DNA from: JACVRW01 sp963751835
GTDB lineage: Bacteria > Actinomycetota > Thermoleophilia > Solirubrobacterales > Thermoleophilaceae
Assembly (NCBI GenBank): GCA_963751835.1
Contig: CAVVWD010000029.1
Coordinates: 62,001 to 126,000, forward strand
Direction of reading: 5' to 3'
Length of the DNA: 64,000 bases
Part shown: piece after piece, positions 42,563 through 50,618 of the stretch
Numbering within the stretch: the first letter of the stretch is position 1
Layout: each line of letters opens with the position of its first letter
Position numbers and translations under genes: made by a program
The notes under the pieces: generated by a model
The model's database searches: none
What the model was told of the DNA's origin: nothing
What the model saw: only the letters and a program-made list of their open reading frames with translations

Positions 42563-44898
42563 TTGGCGCTCACCTCCGGCTCCGCCTGGCCGCGAGCCAG
42601 CTCACGTACCACCGCGACTCGGCGGACCTCCCCGCGGACCTCCTCGGCGAACGCGCGGCGCCGCTCGCTCAGTTCGGCGCCGCCGGGCTGCAGCAGGTCA
42701 CGGTTCGCCGCCAGGCGCATGGCGCTGCCGAACAGCTCGCGCGAGATCGATTCCGGGCTGCGCAGACGCTTCTGGAGCACGTACTGCCGGGCAACACCCA
42801 CGCACTCGGCCAGGAAGGCCTTGTCGTCGATCGGCTGTTCCGGGTCCTTCGCGGCGAGCCGCTCGGACACGATCTCATACGCCTCGAGGAAGGGCCGCAG
42901 CACGGCATGCGCGAAGTGGGGGTGCGCGCCCGCGAGCAGCTCGCGGGCGGACTCCGGCTCGGCCGGCCGCTGCTCCCAGTCGGGGTCCAGCATCGCGAGC
43001 TCTGCCCGGATCTCCTCCGAGAAGACCTTCTTGCGGGCGAAGAAGAAGTCGAACTTGAGCAGGTCGCGCAGGCGCAGCGCCTGCTCCCAGGCCTCGTCGC
43101 GCAGACGCGGCGAGGGGCCTTCGGCGGCGCGAGCGAGGATCAGCTCCGTGATCGCGCGGTTGATGAAGAAGTGGACGGCGGCATTGCGGTAGAAGGCTGC
43201 CTCGAGGTGGCGCTCCGGGTGGATCCCGTAGACCGGCTCGAGCCCGTCGGCGAACTGACGCACCACGCCGCTCTTGGTGAGCGCCTCGAGCGTCCGGTTG
43301 AGCCCGTCGGTGGTCCGGAGGTCGAGGTCCCCGCCTGCGGTCGGTAGATCGCGCTGCTCGACGTAGTCGAGCAGCGGGTCGAGGACCCCCCGGACCTCGG
43401 CGAGGGTGAGGGCGCGGTCCTCCACACCGAGCAGCGCGAGCGTCACGAGCGACGTGGGAGTGACGGGCGTGGCCCGGCCGATCCGGTGGCAAACCTCGAA
43501 CGCGACCTTCTCGACCTCGTTGCGACGCCGCGCGCCGGGCGCCGATTCCTCTTCGAGCGCCTCGCGCAGCGAGAGCGGCTCGCCCATGCGCACGTACACC
43601 GTCCCGCGCCTTCTGCCCTGGGCGCGGGCATAGCCGACGAGCCAGCCGATGCTTTCCGCCGTCTTCTTCGCGCCGCGCTCCTCCGCCGCCATGGCGCCGA
43701 CCTCGTAGAGCAGGTCGTAGACGATCGACACCGGGACGAGCAGGGCGTCCTCGGTCGCGCCGTCGCGGAACGCCTCGACGACGTAGGCGAGCAGCCCGTA
43801 GCGCGGCGGCCTGAGCTTGCCCGTGCGCGAGCGTCCGCCCTCGATGTACCACTCCAGGTTGAAGCGCTTGCTGAGCAGGTAGGCCAGGTACTGGCGAAGG
43901 GCGAGCTTGTAGACCTCGTTGTCCTTGAAGCTGCGGCGGATGAACACGTAGCCGGACCTGCGCGCGACCGGACCGATCGGCCAGAAGCCAACGTTGATGC
44001 CGCCGAGCACGTGGTTGGGCGGGAAGCCCTGCTCGTGCATGGCCGACCGGAGGACGACCGGGTCGAGGTACGAGCGATGACTCGGCAGGAACACGAGCGG
44101 GTGCTTGCGGTTCAGCTCGCGCAGGCGCTCGAGACCCGTTCGGTCGATGTCGATCGTGTACGCGCGCGCGAGCCAGCGGCCGAACTCCCCCCAGACGTCG
44201 ATCGCGAGCCGGCTCTGGCTCGCCACCATCTCGTCGATGCCGTCGGCCGCCTCGGCGGCGACCTCGCGCTCCGGGCGTTGCTCCCGCTCCGCGAGGGCCG
44301 CAACGGCCGAGTGGAAGCGGGCGCTCGCGGAGATCTCCTCGGACACGAAGCGCGGCACCTTGTACTGGGTTCCGATCAGCCTGCGCTCGGCGCGGTCGAG
44401 CGCGAGCACCGCCTGGCGCGCGACGAATTCGCTCAGCCGGCCTTCGGCACCAGAGCGCTCGAAGCGCGCCCGCATGTCGCTCACGCTCGCCGGTGCGGCC
44501 ACCAGCACATGGCAGCGATCCGGCTCGCGGCGGACGATGCGGCGCTGGGCCGCCTCGCTCGGGCGGCGAGGGTTCCGAAAGGCCAGCACGTCGCGCAGCA
44601 TCGCCGCGCGGGTTCCGCCGCGCTCTCGAGGGAGCCACGCGACCCGGACCGGGGCGACCAGGGGGTCGCCGTCGGCCGCCAGCGCCTCCCCCAGCCGGGG
44701 GTCCTCGGCGTCTACGACGCGCGCATCCGCCCCGGGCGGGCGGGCGCCGCTCAGCCAGCCGTCGAGCACCTCGCGCTCGGTCGGGGTTGACGCGAACTCG
44801 AGCACGATCGTCCTGGCGTCGGCCTTGGCGGGCCAGCCCGCGTCGGGTGCGGGCGGGGCGTGCACGGCGGGATGCGCCCCGGTCACAGGGCGCACCAT
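42559..44898 (-). CDS. plsB: Glycerol-3-phosphate 1-O-acyltransferase
   Basis: ATG 44898 gives 779 residues; the longer upstream frame runs into the divergent gene. The acyltransferase motifs are FLPSHRSYLDPVVLRS (HxxxxD, about residue 270), RSGYVFIRRSF, YIEGGRSRTGKLRPP and LLVPVSIVYD. The long N- and C-terminal helical regions are typical of PlsB. It transfers an acyl group to the sn-1 position of glycerol 3-phosphate at the membrane. Operon with the HAD-PlsC gene. Confidence 0.93.
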   Translation of the reverse strand: MVRPVTGAHPAVHAPPAPDAGWPAKADARTIVLEFASTPTEREVLDGWLSGARPPGADARVVDAEDPRLGEALAADGDPLVAPVRVAWLPRERGGTRAAMLRDVLAFRNPRRPSEAAQRRIVRREPDRCHVLVAAPASVSDMRARFERSGAEGRLSEFVARQAVLALDRAERRLIGTQYKVPRFVSEEISASARFHSAVAALAEREQRPEREVAAEAADGIDEMVASQSRLAIDVWGEFGRWLARAYTIDIDRTGLERLRELNRKHPLVFLPSHRSYLDPVVLRSAMHEQGFPPNHVLGGINVGFWPIGPVARRSGYVFIRRSFKDNEVYKLALRQYLAYLLSKRFNLEWYIEGGRSRTGKLRPPRYGLLAYVVEAFRDGATEDALLVPVSIVYDLLYEVGAMAAEERGAKKTAESIGWLVGYARAQGRRRGTVYVRMGEPLSLREALEEESAPGARRRNEVEKVAFEVCHRIGRATPVTPTSLVTLALLGVEDRALTLAEVRGVLDPLLDYVEQRDLPTAGGDLDLRTTDGLNRTLEALTKSGVVRQFADGLEPVYGIHPERHLEAAFYRNAAVHFFINRAITELILARAAEGPSPRLRDEAWEQALRLRDLLKFDFFFARKKVFSEEIRAELAMLDPDWEQRPAEPESARELLAGAHPHFAHAVLRPFLEAYEIVSERLAAKDPEQPIDDKAFLAECVGVARQYVLQKRLRSPESISRELFGSAMRLAANRDLLQPGGAELSERRRAFAEEVRGEVRRVAVVRELARGQAEPEVSAK

Positions 44899-44942
44899 AT
44901 CGCCGGGGATCGGTCTCCGGGGCCGGTGAGATCCTGCCGTGT

Positions 44943-45392
44943 GTGGCCATCTGGATCGGGGTCGATGTCGGCGGCCGCCGCAAGGGGTTCGACGTTGGGG
45001 TGATCGACGAACGGCGCCTGCTCGAGCTTCATCGCGGGCTTGGCCGCGACGCGGTGGTGGCGCTCGTGGACCAGTCGCGTCCGGAGCTGGTCGCCATCGA
45101 CAGCCCGCGCAGCTGCGCACCGGCCGGCGCGACGGCCCGCGACGGCGAGCGAGCGCTGAGCAGGAAGGTCTGCGGGATCCGCTGGACGCCCGACGAGACC
45201 GAGGTTCGCGCGAACCCCTATTACGCCTGGGTGGTCGAGGGGCTCGAGCTCTACAGGACGCTCGCGCGCCGGGGCGCGGACACCATCGAGGTGTTCCCCA
45301 CGGCCTCGTGGACACGTTGGCTGGGGGCGATTCGGCGAACTGGTCGTTCCGGCGGCCAGCAGCACGCTTACCAAGTCTTTGCCTTGAGCTGA
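44943..45392 (+). CDS. DUF429 family protein, C-terminally truncated
   Basis: From GTG 44943 the frame reads AIWIGVDVGGRRKGFDVGVI, LVAIDSPRSCAPAGATARDG, ALSRKVCGIRWTPDETE, YYAWVVEGLELYRTL and EVFPTASWTRWLG, all typical of DUF429. The usual final third (with the NQDQRDA-like motif) is missing; the last 20 residues are unrelated. Length is 149 against about 230 normally. DUF429 resembles RNase H-like predicted nucleases. Divergent from plsB. Confidence 0.65.
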   Translation: MAIWIGVDVGGRRKGFDVGVIDERRLLELHRGLGRDAVVALVDQSRPELVAIDSPRSCAPAGATARDGERALSRKVCGIRWTPDETEVRANPYYAWVVEGLELYRTLARRGADTIEVFPTASWTRWLGAIRRTGRSGGQQHAYQVFALS

Positions 45393-45452
45393 GCAGCCGC
45401 TTGACGAGCGGTCGCGACCCTCCAAGGAGTCAATCCATTGGAGGTCAGATCC

Positions 45453-45860
45453 ATGAGAGTCAAGATCGCAAGCCTCGCCGTTCTCGCCGCCGTGCTGATG
45501 GCCACCGCCGCCGCCGGCCCCGCCGGAGCGGCCGCTCCGGCGCAGGCCCAGACCGCGTTCGACGGCACGGTCGTCTCGAAGAACACGAACAACCGCTCGT
45601 TCCGTCTCCGCGACGCCGAACGCGGCACCGTGCGCATCTACGTCACGCGCAACACCCGCTTCGAGCGCGTGAACGGCTTCGCCGGCCTCAAGGTCGGGGC
45701 GCGGAACATCGAGTCGATCGTCCGCAAGCGGAACGGCCGCTGGATCGCCCTCGAGGTCGAGCGCTCAGGGCGAGTGGCTGACGACCGCGGCCGCGACGAC
45801 AGTCGCGGTGGTGGCGACAACCGCGGCGGGGCCGACGACCGCGGCCCTGACGACCACTAG
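45453..45860 (+). CDS. Secreted protein with Asp/Arg/Gly-rich tail
   Basis: ATG 45453 with TTGGAGGTC upstream gives 135 residues. It has a signal peptide (IASLAVLAAVLMATAAAGP, cleaved near AAAPAQA), a beta-rich core (AFDGTVVSKNTNNRSFRL, TVRIYVTRNTRFERV) like an OB-type DUF5666-like domain, and a low-complexity tail with repeated DRG/DNRGG units. Probably extracellular. Function unknown. Confidence 0.7.
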   Translation: MRVKIASLAVLAAVLMATAAAGPAGAAAPAQAQTAFDGTVVSKNTNNRSFRLRDAERGTVRIYVTRNTRFERVNGFAGLKVGARNIESIVRKRNGRWIALEVERSGRVADDRGRDDSRGGGDNRGGADDRGPDDH

Positions 45861-45867
45861 CACCAAG

Positions 45868-45898
45868 CGCGCGCGTCCGCACCTGGCGGGCGCGCGCG
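45868..45898. terminator. Hairpin between convergent genes
   Basis: A 13-bp stem (CGCGCGCGTCCGC with GCGGGCGCGCGCG, one G-U pair) closes a 5-base loop in the 42-bp gap between two converging genes. There is no T-run, which is normal for actinobacterial terminators. It could serve both directions. Confidence 0.6.
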
Positions 45899-45902
45899 TG
45901 TG

Positions 45903-47327
45903 TCACTGAACCGAGACGCAGACGGCCGTGGCGTCGTCCGTGAGCTCCCCCTCGGATGCCTCCAGCACCGCGCGGTGGATCTCGCGGACGGTGTCCGCCG
46001 CGGTTCCGCGCTCGGAGCGCTGCGCGGCCTCGGTCAGGCCCTCGGCACCGAGGCCCGCCTTTCCCTTGCCGCACTTGATCACACCGTCGGAGACGATCAC
46101 GAGCCGGTCGCCCCGGGTCAGGGTCGTCGATCGCTCGGCCGGCTTGGGGCTGGCCCGGCCCCCCAGGCCGTGCCCTTCACGAGTTCGGATGTGCTCGACC
46201 TCGTGGCCGTCGCGCAGGATCACCGGCGCCACGTGCCCGCAGTTGGCGATGCTCAGGTCGTGGGTGGCCGGATCCCAGTGGGCCACGACGGCGGTCATCT
46301 CGGCCCTGGGCCCGGGCAGCTCGCGCAGGGCCTGGTGCATCACCACGAGCGCCTCCCCAGGGCCCGCCCCGCTGCGCCTGCTCGCGCGCAGTGCACCCAG
46401 GGCCACCGCGCTGCTGGCGACCGCCCGGGTCGAATCTCCCAGCCCGTCGGCCACGGTCACCCACACGCCGTCGCTGTTCTCGACGACGTCGAACCAGTCT
46501 CCTGCCACCTCGTAGGTGGGGAGGACGTTCCCGGCGATCTCTCCGCCGGTCACGCGGGAAATTCGAGGCGGCAGGAGGCTCTGCTGGATCTCGGCGGCGG
46601 CCTTCGGCTGCTTGCGCCGCTGGGACGAGGCGAAGGCGTCCGAGTAGCGGTCGGCGAGAGTTATCGCGGCAGCCGCCTGGCGGGCGAGCTCGGTCAGTGG
46701 CTCCGCGGGCCGTCCGAAAGTGACCATCACTCCGTTCGCGCGTCCGCGCAGCCAAAGCGCGTAGACCTCGATCCCGGGGAACTTGGACAGTTGCTCCCGC
46801 AGCTGTGACAGCCCGTCGGCGTCGAGCTCAGGCCCGATCGCCAGCGGAGCCTCGAGCTTGCGCCCCATTCGCTCGGGTCCGGCCATGTGAAGGAGATGCG
46901 TCCCGTCGATGTCGAGGACGTACAAGGCCACTGGCACCTTGGCAACGCGCTGGGCCTCGGCGACGAGCTGCTCGGGAAGCACCGCGGGCGGCACGACATC
47001 GAAGACCTGGATCGCGTCCAGGCTGACCGCTCGCCCACGCCCGAGGCGGCCCGTGGGCAGGACCTGCTCCGGCCTCTCGAGAGCCGTGTCTTGCGGCCGC
47101 TCCCGCAGCGCGGCGATCAGGTCGTCGCGGCTCGGGAAGCGTCGGTAGAGGGTCGAGCGCGCGACGCCCGCCGCCGCGGCGATGTCCGCGAGCGTGGCCG
47201 ACGGTGAGTGCTCGAGCATCCGCTCGGCTGCGTCCAGGATGCGCTCGCGGTTTCGAAGCGCGTCGGCTCGTCGGAGCTCGTTCTGTTTGCTCGGCGGCAA
47301 GGCGGTCACTGTCGCGGTTGCGGCCAC
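45903..47327 (-). CDS. TetR-type HTH fused to SpoIIE/PP2C phosphatase
   Basis: Residues about 22-75 are a TetR-type DNA-binding domain (RERILDAAERMLEHSPSATL, ADIAAAAGVARSTLYRRFPS). A GAF-like middle (about 100-235) follows, then a PP2C/SpoIIE phosphatase: EIQQSLLPPRISRVTGGEI, EVAGDWFDVVENSDG, VADGLGDSTRA with a metal Asp, RGDRLVIVSDGV and TDDATAVCVSV. SpoIIE phosphatases dephosphorylate anti-sigma antagonists. Joining one to a TetR head suggests a DNA-bound or ligand-gated switch. Confidence 0.85.
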   Translation of the reverse strand: MAATATVTALPPSKQNELRRADALRNRERILDAAERMLEHSPSATLADIAAAAGVARSTLYRRFPSRDDLIAALRERPQDTALERPEQVLPTGRLGRGRAVSLDAIQVFDVVPPAVLPEQLVAEAQRVAKVPVALYVLDIDGTHLLHMAGPERMGRKLEAPLAIGPELDADGLSQLREQLSKFPGIEVYALWLRGRANGVMVTFGRPAEPLTELARQAAAAITLADRYSDAFASSQRRKQPKAAAEIQQSLLPPRISRVTGGEIAGNVLPTYEVAGDWFDVVENSDGVWVTVADGLGDSTRAVASSAVALGALRASRRSGAGPGEALVVMHQALRELPGPRAEMTAVVAHWDPATHDLSIANCGHVAPVILRDGHEVEHIRTREGHGLGGRASPKPAERSTTLTRGDRLVIVSDGVIKCGKGKAGLGAEGLTEAAQRSERGTAADTVREIHRAVLEASEGELTDDATAVCVSVQ

Positions 47328-47463
47328 ATCATCGCGGCTCAGGGCACGAAGTGGGACAGCCTGTCGCAGACAGGCGTCTCAGTTGCGCCCTGGTCCGGAT
47401 TCAGCGGGCGCACAAGCGGCTACCTGTACCTGGGACTTGAAGATGCATCAAAGGAGAGAGGTG

Positions 47464-47946
47464 ATGGAACAAAGCGTCGAAACCGCCCCACCGCAGGCGG
47501 AGGCCACGGACAAGGCCAAGGAGCTCGCGGGCAAGGCTCAGGAGCGGATCGGGGAGGCCGGCGACCAGGCGCGCGGGCGCCTGCGTGACCAGGTCGACCA
47601 GCGCTCGACGGAGGCAGGCGAACGCGTCCAGTCGATGGCCGGCGACACCCGCTCGGTAGCCGAAGAGCTGCGCCGCCAGGGCAAGGATGCTCCAGCCCGG
47701 TACGTCGAGCAGGCCGCCGAGCGCGCCGACCGGATGGGTCAGTGGCTGCGCGATTCCGACGGCGATCGCATCTTGAGCGACGTCGAGGACTTCGCGCGCC
47801 GCAAGCCGTGGGCAATCGCGGCCGGTGGGCTGGCACTGGGCTTCACCGCCTCGCGGCTGCTCAAAGCCTCGAGCGGCGAGCGCTACCGCCGGATGGGTAG
47901 CGACGACACGCCGCGGCTCGACGGCGGGCCGGCCCCGCAGGCCTGA
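47464..47946 (+). CDS. Helical membrane-associated protein (envelope stress cluster)
   Basis: ATG 47464 with AAAGGAGAGAGG upstream gives 160 residues. Most is charged helix (DKAKELAGKAQERIGEAGDQ), followed by one membrane segment (RRKPWAIAAGGLALGFTASR). The ARRKPWAIAAGGLALGF signature resembles a DUF3618-like or YqjD/ElaB-like membrane anchor. It is the first of four coupled genes ending with YihY. Confidence 0.7.
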   Translation: MEQSVETAPPQAEATDKAKELAGKAQERIGEAGDQARGRLRDQVDQRSTEAGERVQSMAGDTRSVAEELRRQGKDAPARYVEQAAERADRMGQWLRDSDGDRILSDVEDFARRKPWAIAAGGLALGFTASRLLKASSGERYRRMGSDDTPRLDGGPAPQA

Positions 47947-47949
47947 GCG

Positions 47950-48369
47950 ATGACGGTGTCGAGAGAGAACGACCTGCGCGACCACTCGACGGCCGAGCTG
48001 CTCAAGCGGCTCTCCGACGAGACCACCACGCTCGTCAAGCAAGAGCTCGAGCTCGCCAAGGCGGAGCTTCAGGAGAAGGGAAAACAGGCGGGCATCGGAG
48101 CAGGCATGTTCGGCGGCGCAGGGCTGTTCGCGGTCGGCGCATTCGCCGCGCTCACTGCCGCCGTGATCGCGGCGCTCGAGCTCGCTCTATCGCTGTGGCT
48201 CGCGGCGCTGATCGTGGCGGTTGTCTACGCCGCGGTGGCCGCGGTCCTGGCGATGCGCGGCAAGAAGAAAGTAAAGGAAGCCGCTCCACCGGTTCCGGAG
48301 CAGGCCAAGGACAGCATCAAGGAGGACGTGGAATGGGCGAAGACCCGCGCCAGATCAGGCAGGACATAG
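47950..48369 (+). CDS. Phage holin family (holin-X/superfamily III) protein
   Basis: The 139-residue protein has the actinobacterial Holin-X pattern: STAELLKRLSDETTTLVKQE, then LELAKAELQEKGKQAGIG, and two membrane helices (GAGLFAVGAFAALTAAVIAA and LSLWLAALIVAVVYAAVAAV). Despite the name these are usually chromosomal membrane proteins, not phage lysis proteins. It overlaps the next gene by 37 bp. Confidence 0.85.
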   Translation: MTVSRENDLRDHSTAELLKRLSDETTTLVKQELELAKAELQEKGKQAGIGAGMFGGAGLFAVGAFAALTAAVIAALELALSLWLAALIVAVVYAAVAAVLAMRGKKKVKEAAPPVPEQAKDSIKEDVEWAKTRARSGRT

Positions 48370-48812
48370 ACGACACACGCGATCGCATGGGCGACACCGT
48401 CGAGGCGCTCGGACACAAGACCGATGTCAGCGGCCGCGCCAAGGAAGCGGTCTCGGGAAAGGTGGAGGCGGTCCGCGCGAAGGTCTCCGGAGCCACACCC
48501 GACGCCGGGGAAGGCGCGCGGCGGGCGACCGGTATCGCAAAGGAGAATCCGCTCGGGCTCGGCATCGGCGCGGTCGCCGTCGGCTTCATCGCCGGGCTGC
48601 TGGTCCCGTCCACGAAGGTCGAGGACGAGAAGATCGGCCCGCTTGCGGACGAGGTAAAGGCGAAGGCCAAGGAGACGGGCGAGGAGGCCATCGAGCGAGG
48701 CAAGCAGGTCGCCGGCGAAGCGGCGGAGACCGCGAAGCAGGCGGGACGCGAGCAGGCCGAGGCCCTTCGCGACAGCGCACAGGACAAGGCCCGCGAGGCG
48801 CAGGCGAGATGA
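48333..48812 (+). CDS. DUF3618 family protein
   Basis: ATG 48333, with AAGGAGG upstream, gives 159 residues starting QIRQDIDDTRDRMGDTVEAL, the DUF3618 signature. A membrane segment (NPLGLGIGAVAVGFIAGLLV) lies near residue 75, then a long charged helix (KAKETGEEAIERGKQVAGEA). Usually found beside Holin-X genes, as here. Overlaps the YihY gene by 4 bp. Confidence 0.85.
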   Translation: MGEDPRQIRQDIDDTRDRMGDTVEALGHKTDVSGRAKEAVSGKVEAVRAKVSGATPDAGEGARRATGIAKENPLGLGIGAVAVGFIAGLLVPSTKVEDEKIGPLADEVKAKAKETGEEAIERGKQVAGEAAETAKQAGREQAEALRDSAQDKAREAQAR

Positions 48813-49774
48813 AGCAGTCCGGCCGGCGGCCCGAGGGTCCGCCCCATGCTCGCAAGGGCGGAATCGTCCAGACCGTCAAGCGCACGATCGCCGAGTTCAA
48901 GGAGGACAACCTCAGCGACTCGGCCGCGGCGCTCACCTACTACTCGGTGCTCTCGATCTTCCCGGCGCTGATCGCGCTGGTCTCGATCGTCGGCCTGGTG
49001 GGCGATCCGAAGACCGTCACCAACGCGCTGACCGACGTGGTCAGCTCGATCGGACCGGCCTCGGCAGTGGACACGTTCAAGGGTCCGATCGAGGAGACCA
49101 CGAGCAGCCGCGGCAGCGCGGGCGTCCTCCTGATCGTGGGAATCGCCACGGCACTCTGGACCGCATCCGGCTACGTGGGGGCGTTCATGCGAGCCTCGAA
49201 CCTGATCTACGAGGTGGAGGAAGGGCGCTCATTCGTCAAGCTGCGCCCGCTGCAGATGCTCGTCACGCTGGTACTGGTCCTGCTGCTGGCATTGGTCCTG
49301 GTGGCGCTCGTCCTCACGGGACCGGTCGCCGAGCAGGTCGGCTCGGCGGTCGGGCTCAGCAGCGCGGCGGTCACGGTCTGGAACATCGCCAAGTGGCCGG
49401 TGCTGCTCGCGATGGTCCTGTTCATGATCGCGCTGCTGTACTACTCGTCGCCGAACGCGAAGCTGCCCGGCTTCAAATGGGTCACGCCGGGCAGCTTGCT
49501 GGCGATCGTCGTCTGGCTCATCGCCTCGGCTGCCTTCGCGTTCTACGTCGCCAACTTCGGCTCCTACAACAAGACCTATGGGGCGCTTGGCGGCGTGGTG
49601 GTGTTCCTCGTCTGGCTCTGGATCACCAACGTGGCCATCCTGCTCGGCGCCGAGCTGAACGCCGAGCGCGAGCGCAGCAGGGAGCTCGAGCGGGGCATTC
49701 CGGGCGCGGAGCGCGAGCTCCAGCTCGAGCACCGCAGCGAGCCGAAGAGGAGAAAGCGGGCTCGCACGGCATAA
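48809..49774 (+). CDS. YihY/BrkB family membrane protein
   Basis: The 321-residue protein has the YihY pattern: FKEDNLSDSAAALTYYSVLS, IFPALIALVSIVGLVG, ALWTASGYVGAFMRASNLIY, a PNAKLPGFKWVTPGS loop, and LVWLWITNVAILLGAELNAE. About six helices are expected, with a charged C-terminal tail. Function is debated; it is not RNase BN. Last gene of the unit and followed by a strong hairpin. Confidence 0.9.
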   Translation: MKQSGRRPEGPPHARKGGIVQTVKRTIAEFKEDNLSDSAAALTYYSVLSIFPALIALVSIVGLVGDPKTVTNALTDVVSSIGPASAVDTFKGPIEETTSSRGSAGVLLIVGIATALWTASGYVGAFMRASNLIYEVEEGRSFVKLRPLQMLVTLVLVLLLALVLVALVLTGPVAEQVGSAVGLSSAAVTVWNIAKWPVLLAMVLFMIALLYYSSPNAKLPGFKWVTPGSLLAIVVWLIASAAFAFYVANFGSYNKTYGALGGVVVFLVWLWITNVAILLGAELNAERERSRELERGIPGAERELQLEHRSEPKRRKRARTA

Positions 49775-49787
49775 CCCCCTCCCCCGG

Positions 49788-49820
49788 CCGTCCGGCAACC
49801 CGGCCCGGGTTGCCGGACGG
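49788..49820. terminator. Strong hairpin after YihY
   Basis: CCGTCCGGCAACCC pairs perfectly with GGGTTGCCGGACGG across a 5-base loop. It lies 14 bp after the YihY stop and 22 bp before the first ku gene, so it likely ends the envelope operon. No T-run follows. Confidence 0.65.
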
Positions 49821-49842
49821 CTCCCCCGGGTATCGCCGGAAC

Positions 49843-50616
49843 ATGGCTCCGCGCTCGATCTGGAACGGCACCATCACGTTCGGCCTCGTGAATGTGCCGA
49901 TCAAGCTGTACACGGCCACCGAGTCGAAGACGGTCAGCTTCAACGAGGTGCACGCCAAGGACGGCGCACGGATCGAGCACCGGCGGATCTGCTCCAAGGA
50001 GGGCAAGGAGGTCGACTACGACGAGGTCGTGAAGGGCTACGAGGTGTCGGAGAACACCTACGTCGTCCTCGAGAAGGACGAGGTCAAGGCGGCGGCGGGC
50101 GAGCGCGGCAAGGTTGTCCACCTCGAGGAGTTCGTCGACGCGAGCGAGATCGATCCCGTCTTCCACGACAAGACCTACTACGTCGGCTCACGGGAGGCGG
50201 AGGACGCCTACCGGCTGCTCCACGAGGCGCTGCGCCGCTCCGGCCGCGCCGGGATCGGCCGCTTCACCTTCCACGATCGCGAGTACCTCGTGGCGGTGCG
50301 GGCGCTCGACGACGTGATCGCGATGCACACGCTGCGCTTCCACGACGAGGTCGCCGATCCGGATGACCTCGAGATCGATCTCGGCCGGGGCAAGCCCTCC
50401 AAGCGCGAGATCGACATGGCGGCGAAGCTGGTCGACTCACTCGAGGAGGACTTCAAGCCCGAGCGCTACGAGGACAGCTATCGCCAGGCGGTACTCGACC
50501 TCATCAAACGCAAGGCCGCGGGCAAAGAGATCGACCTGGTGGCGCAGGAGGAGCCTGAGCACGGCGACGACCTCGCGGCCGCGCTTGAGGCGAGCCTCGG
50601 GAACGGGAGGCCCTAG
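49843..50616 (+). CDS. ku: Ku protein, first copy
   Basis: ATG 49843 gives 257 residues matching bacterial Ku: MAPRSIWNGTITFGLVNVPI, RIEHRRICSKEGKEVDYDEV, VVLEKDEVKAAAGERGKVV, DPVFHDKTYYVGSREAEDAY and a conserved RFHDEVADPDD. Ku dimers ring broken DNA ends and recruit a ligase in non-homologous end joining. The tail is short and acidic, unlike the second copy. The second ku starts 2 bp later. Confidence 0.93.
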   Translation: MAPRSIWNGTITFGLVNVPIKLYTATESKTVSFNEVHAKDGARIEHRRICSKEGKEVDYDEVVKGYEVSENTYVVLEKDEVKAAAGERGKVVHLEEFVDASEIDPVFHDKTYYVGSREAEDAYRLLHEALRRSGRAGIGRFTFHDREYLVAVRALDDVIAMHTLRFHDEVADPDDLEIDLGRGKPSKREIDMAAKLVDSLEEDFKPERYEDSYRQAVLDLIKRKAAGKEIDLVAQEEPEHGDDLAAALEASLGNGRP

Positions 50617-50618
50617 CC

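Noticed and set aside
42559..45315. 918-residue version of PlsB
   Set aside because: The extra N-terminus is Arg/Pro-rich, antisense to the DUF429 gene, and unlike any PlsB; ATG 44898 is adequate.
45868..45898. CG-rich repeat as a CRISPR or Z-DNA functional element
   Set aside because: A single inverted repeat between convergent genes is explained by a terminator; no repeat-spacer structure.
49393..49842. N-terminal extension of Ku 1 through the hairpin
   Set aside because: It is the shifted-frame shadow of YihY and crosses a strong terminator-like hairpin.
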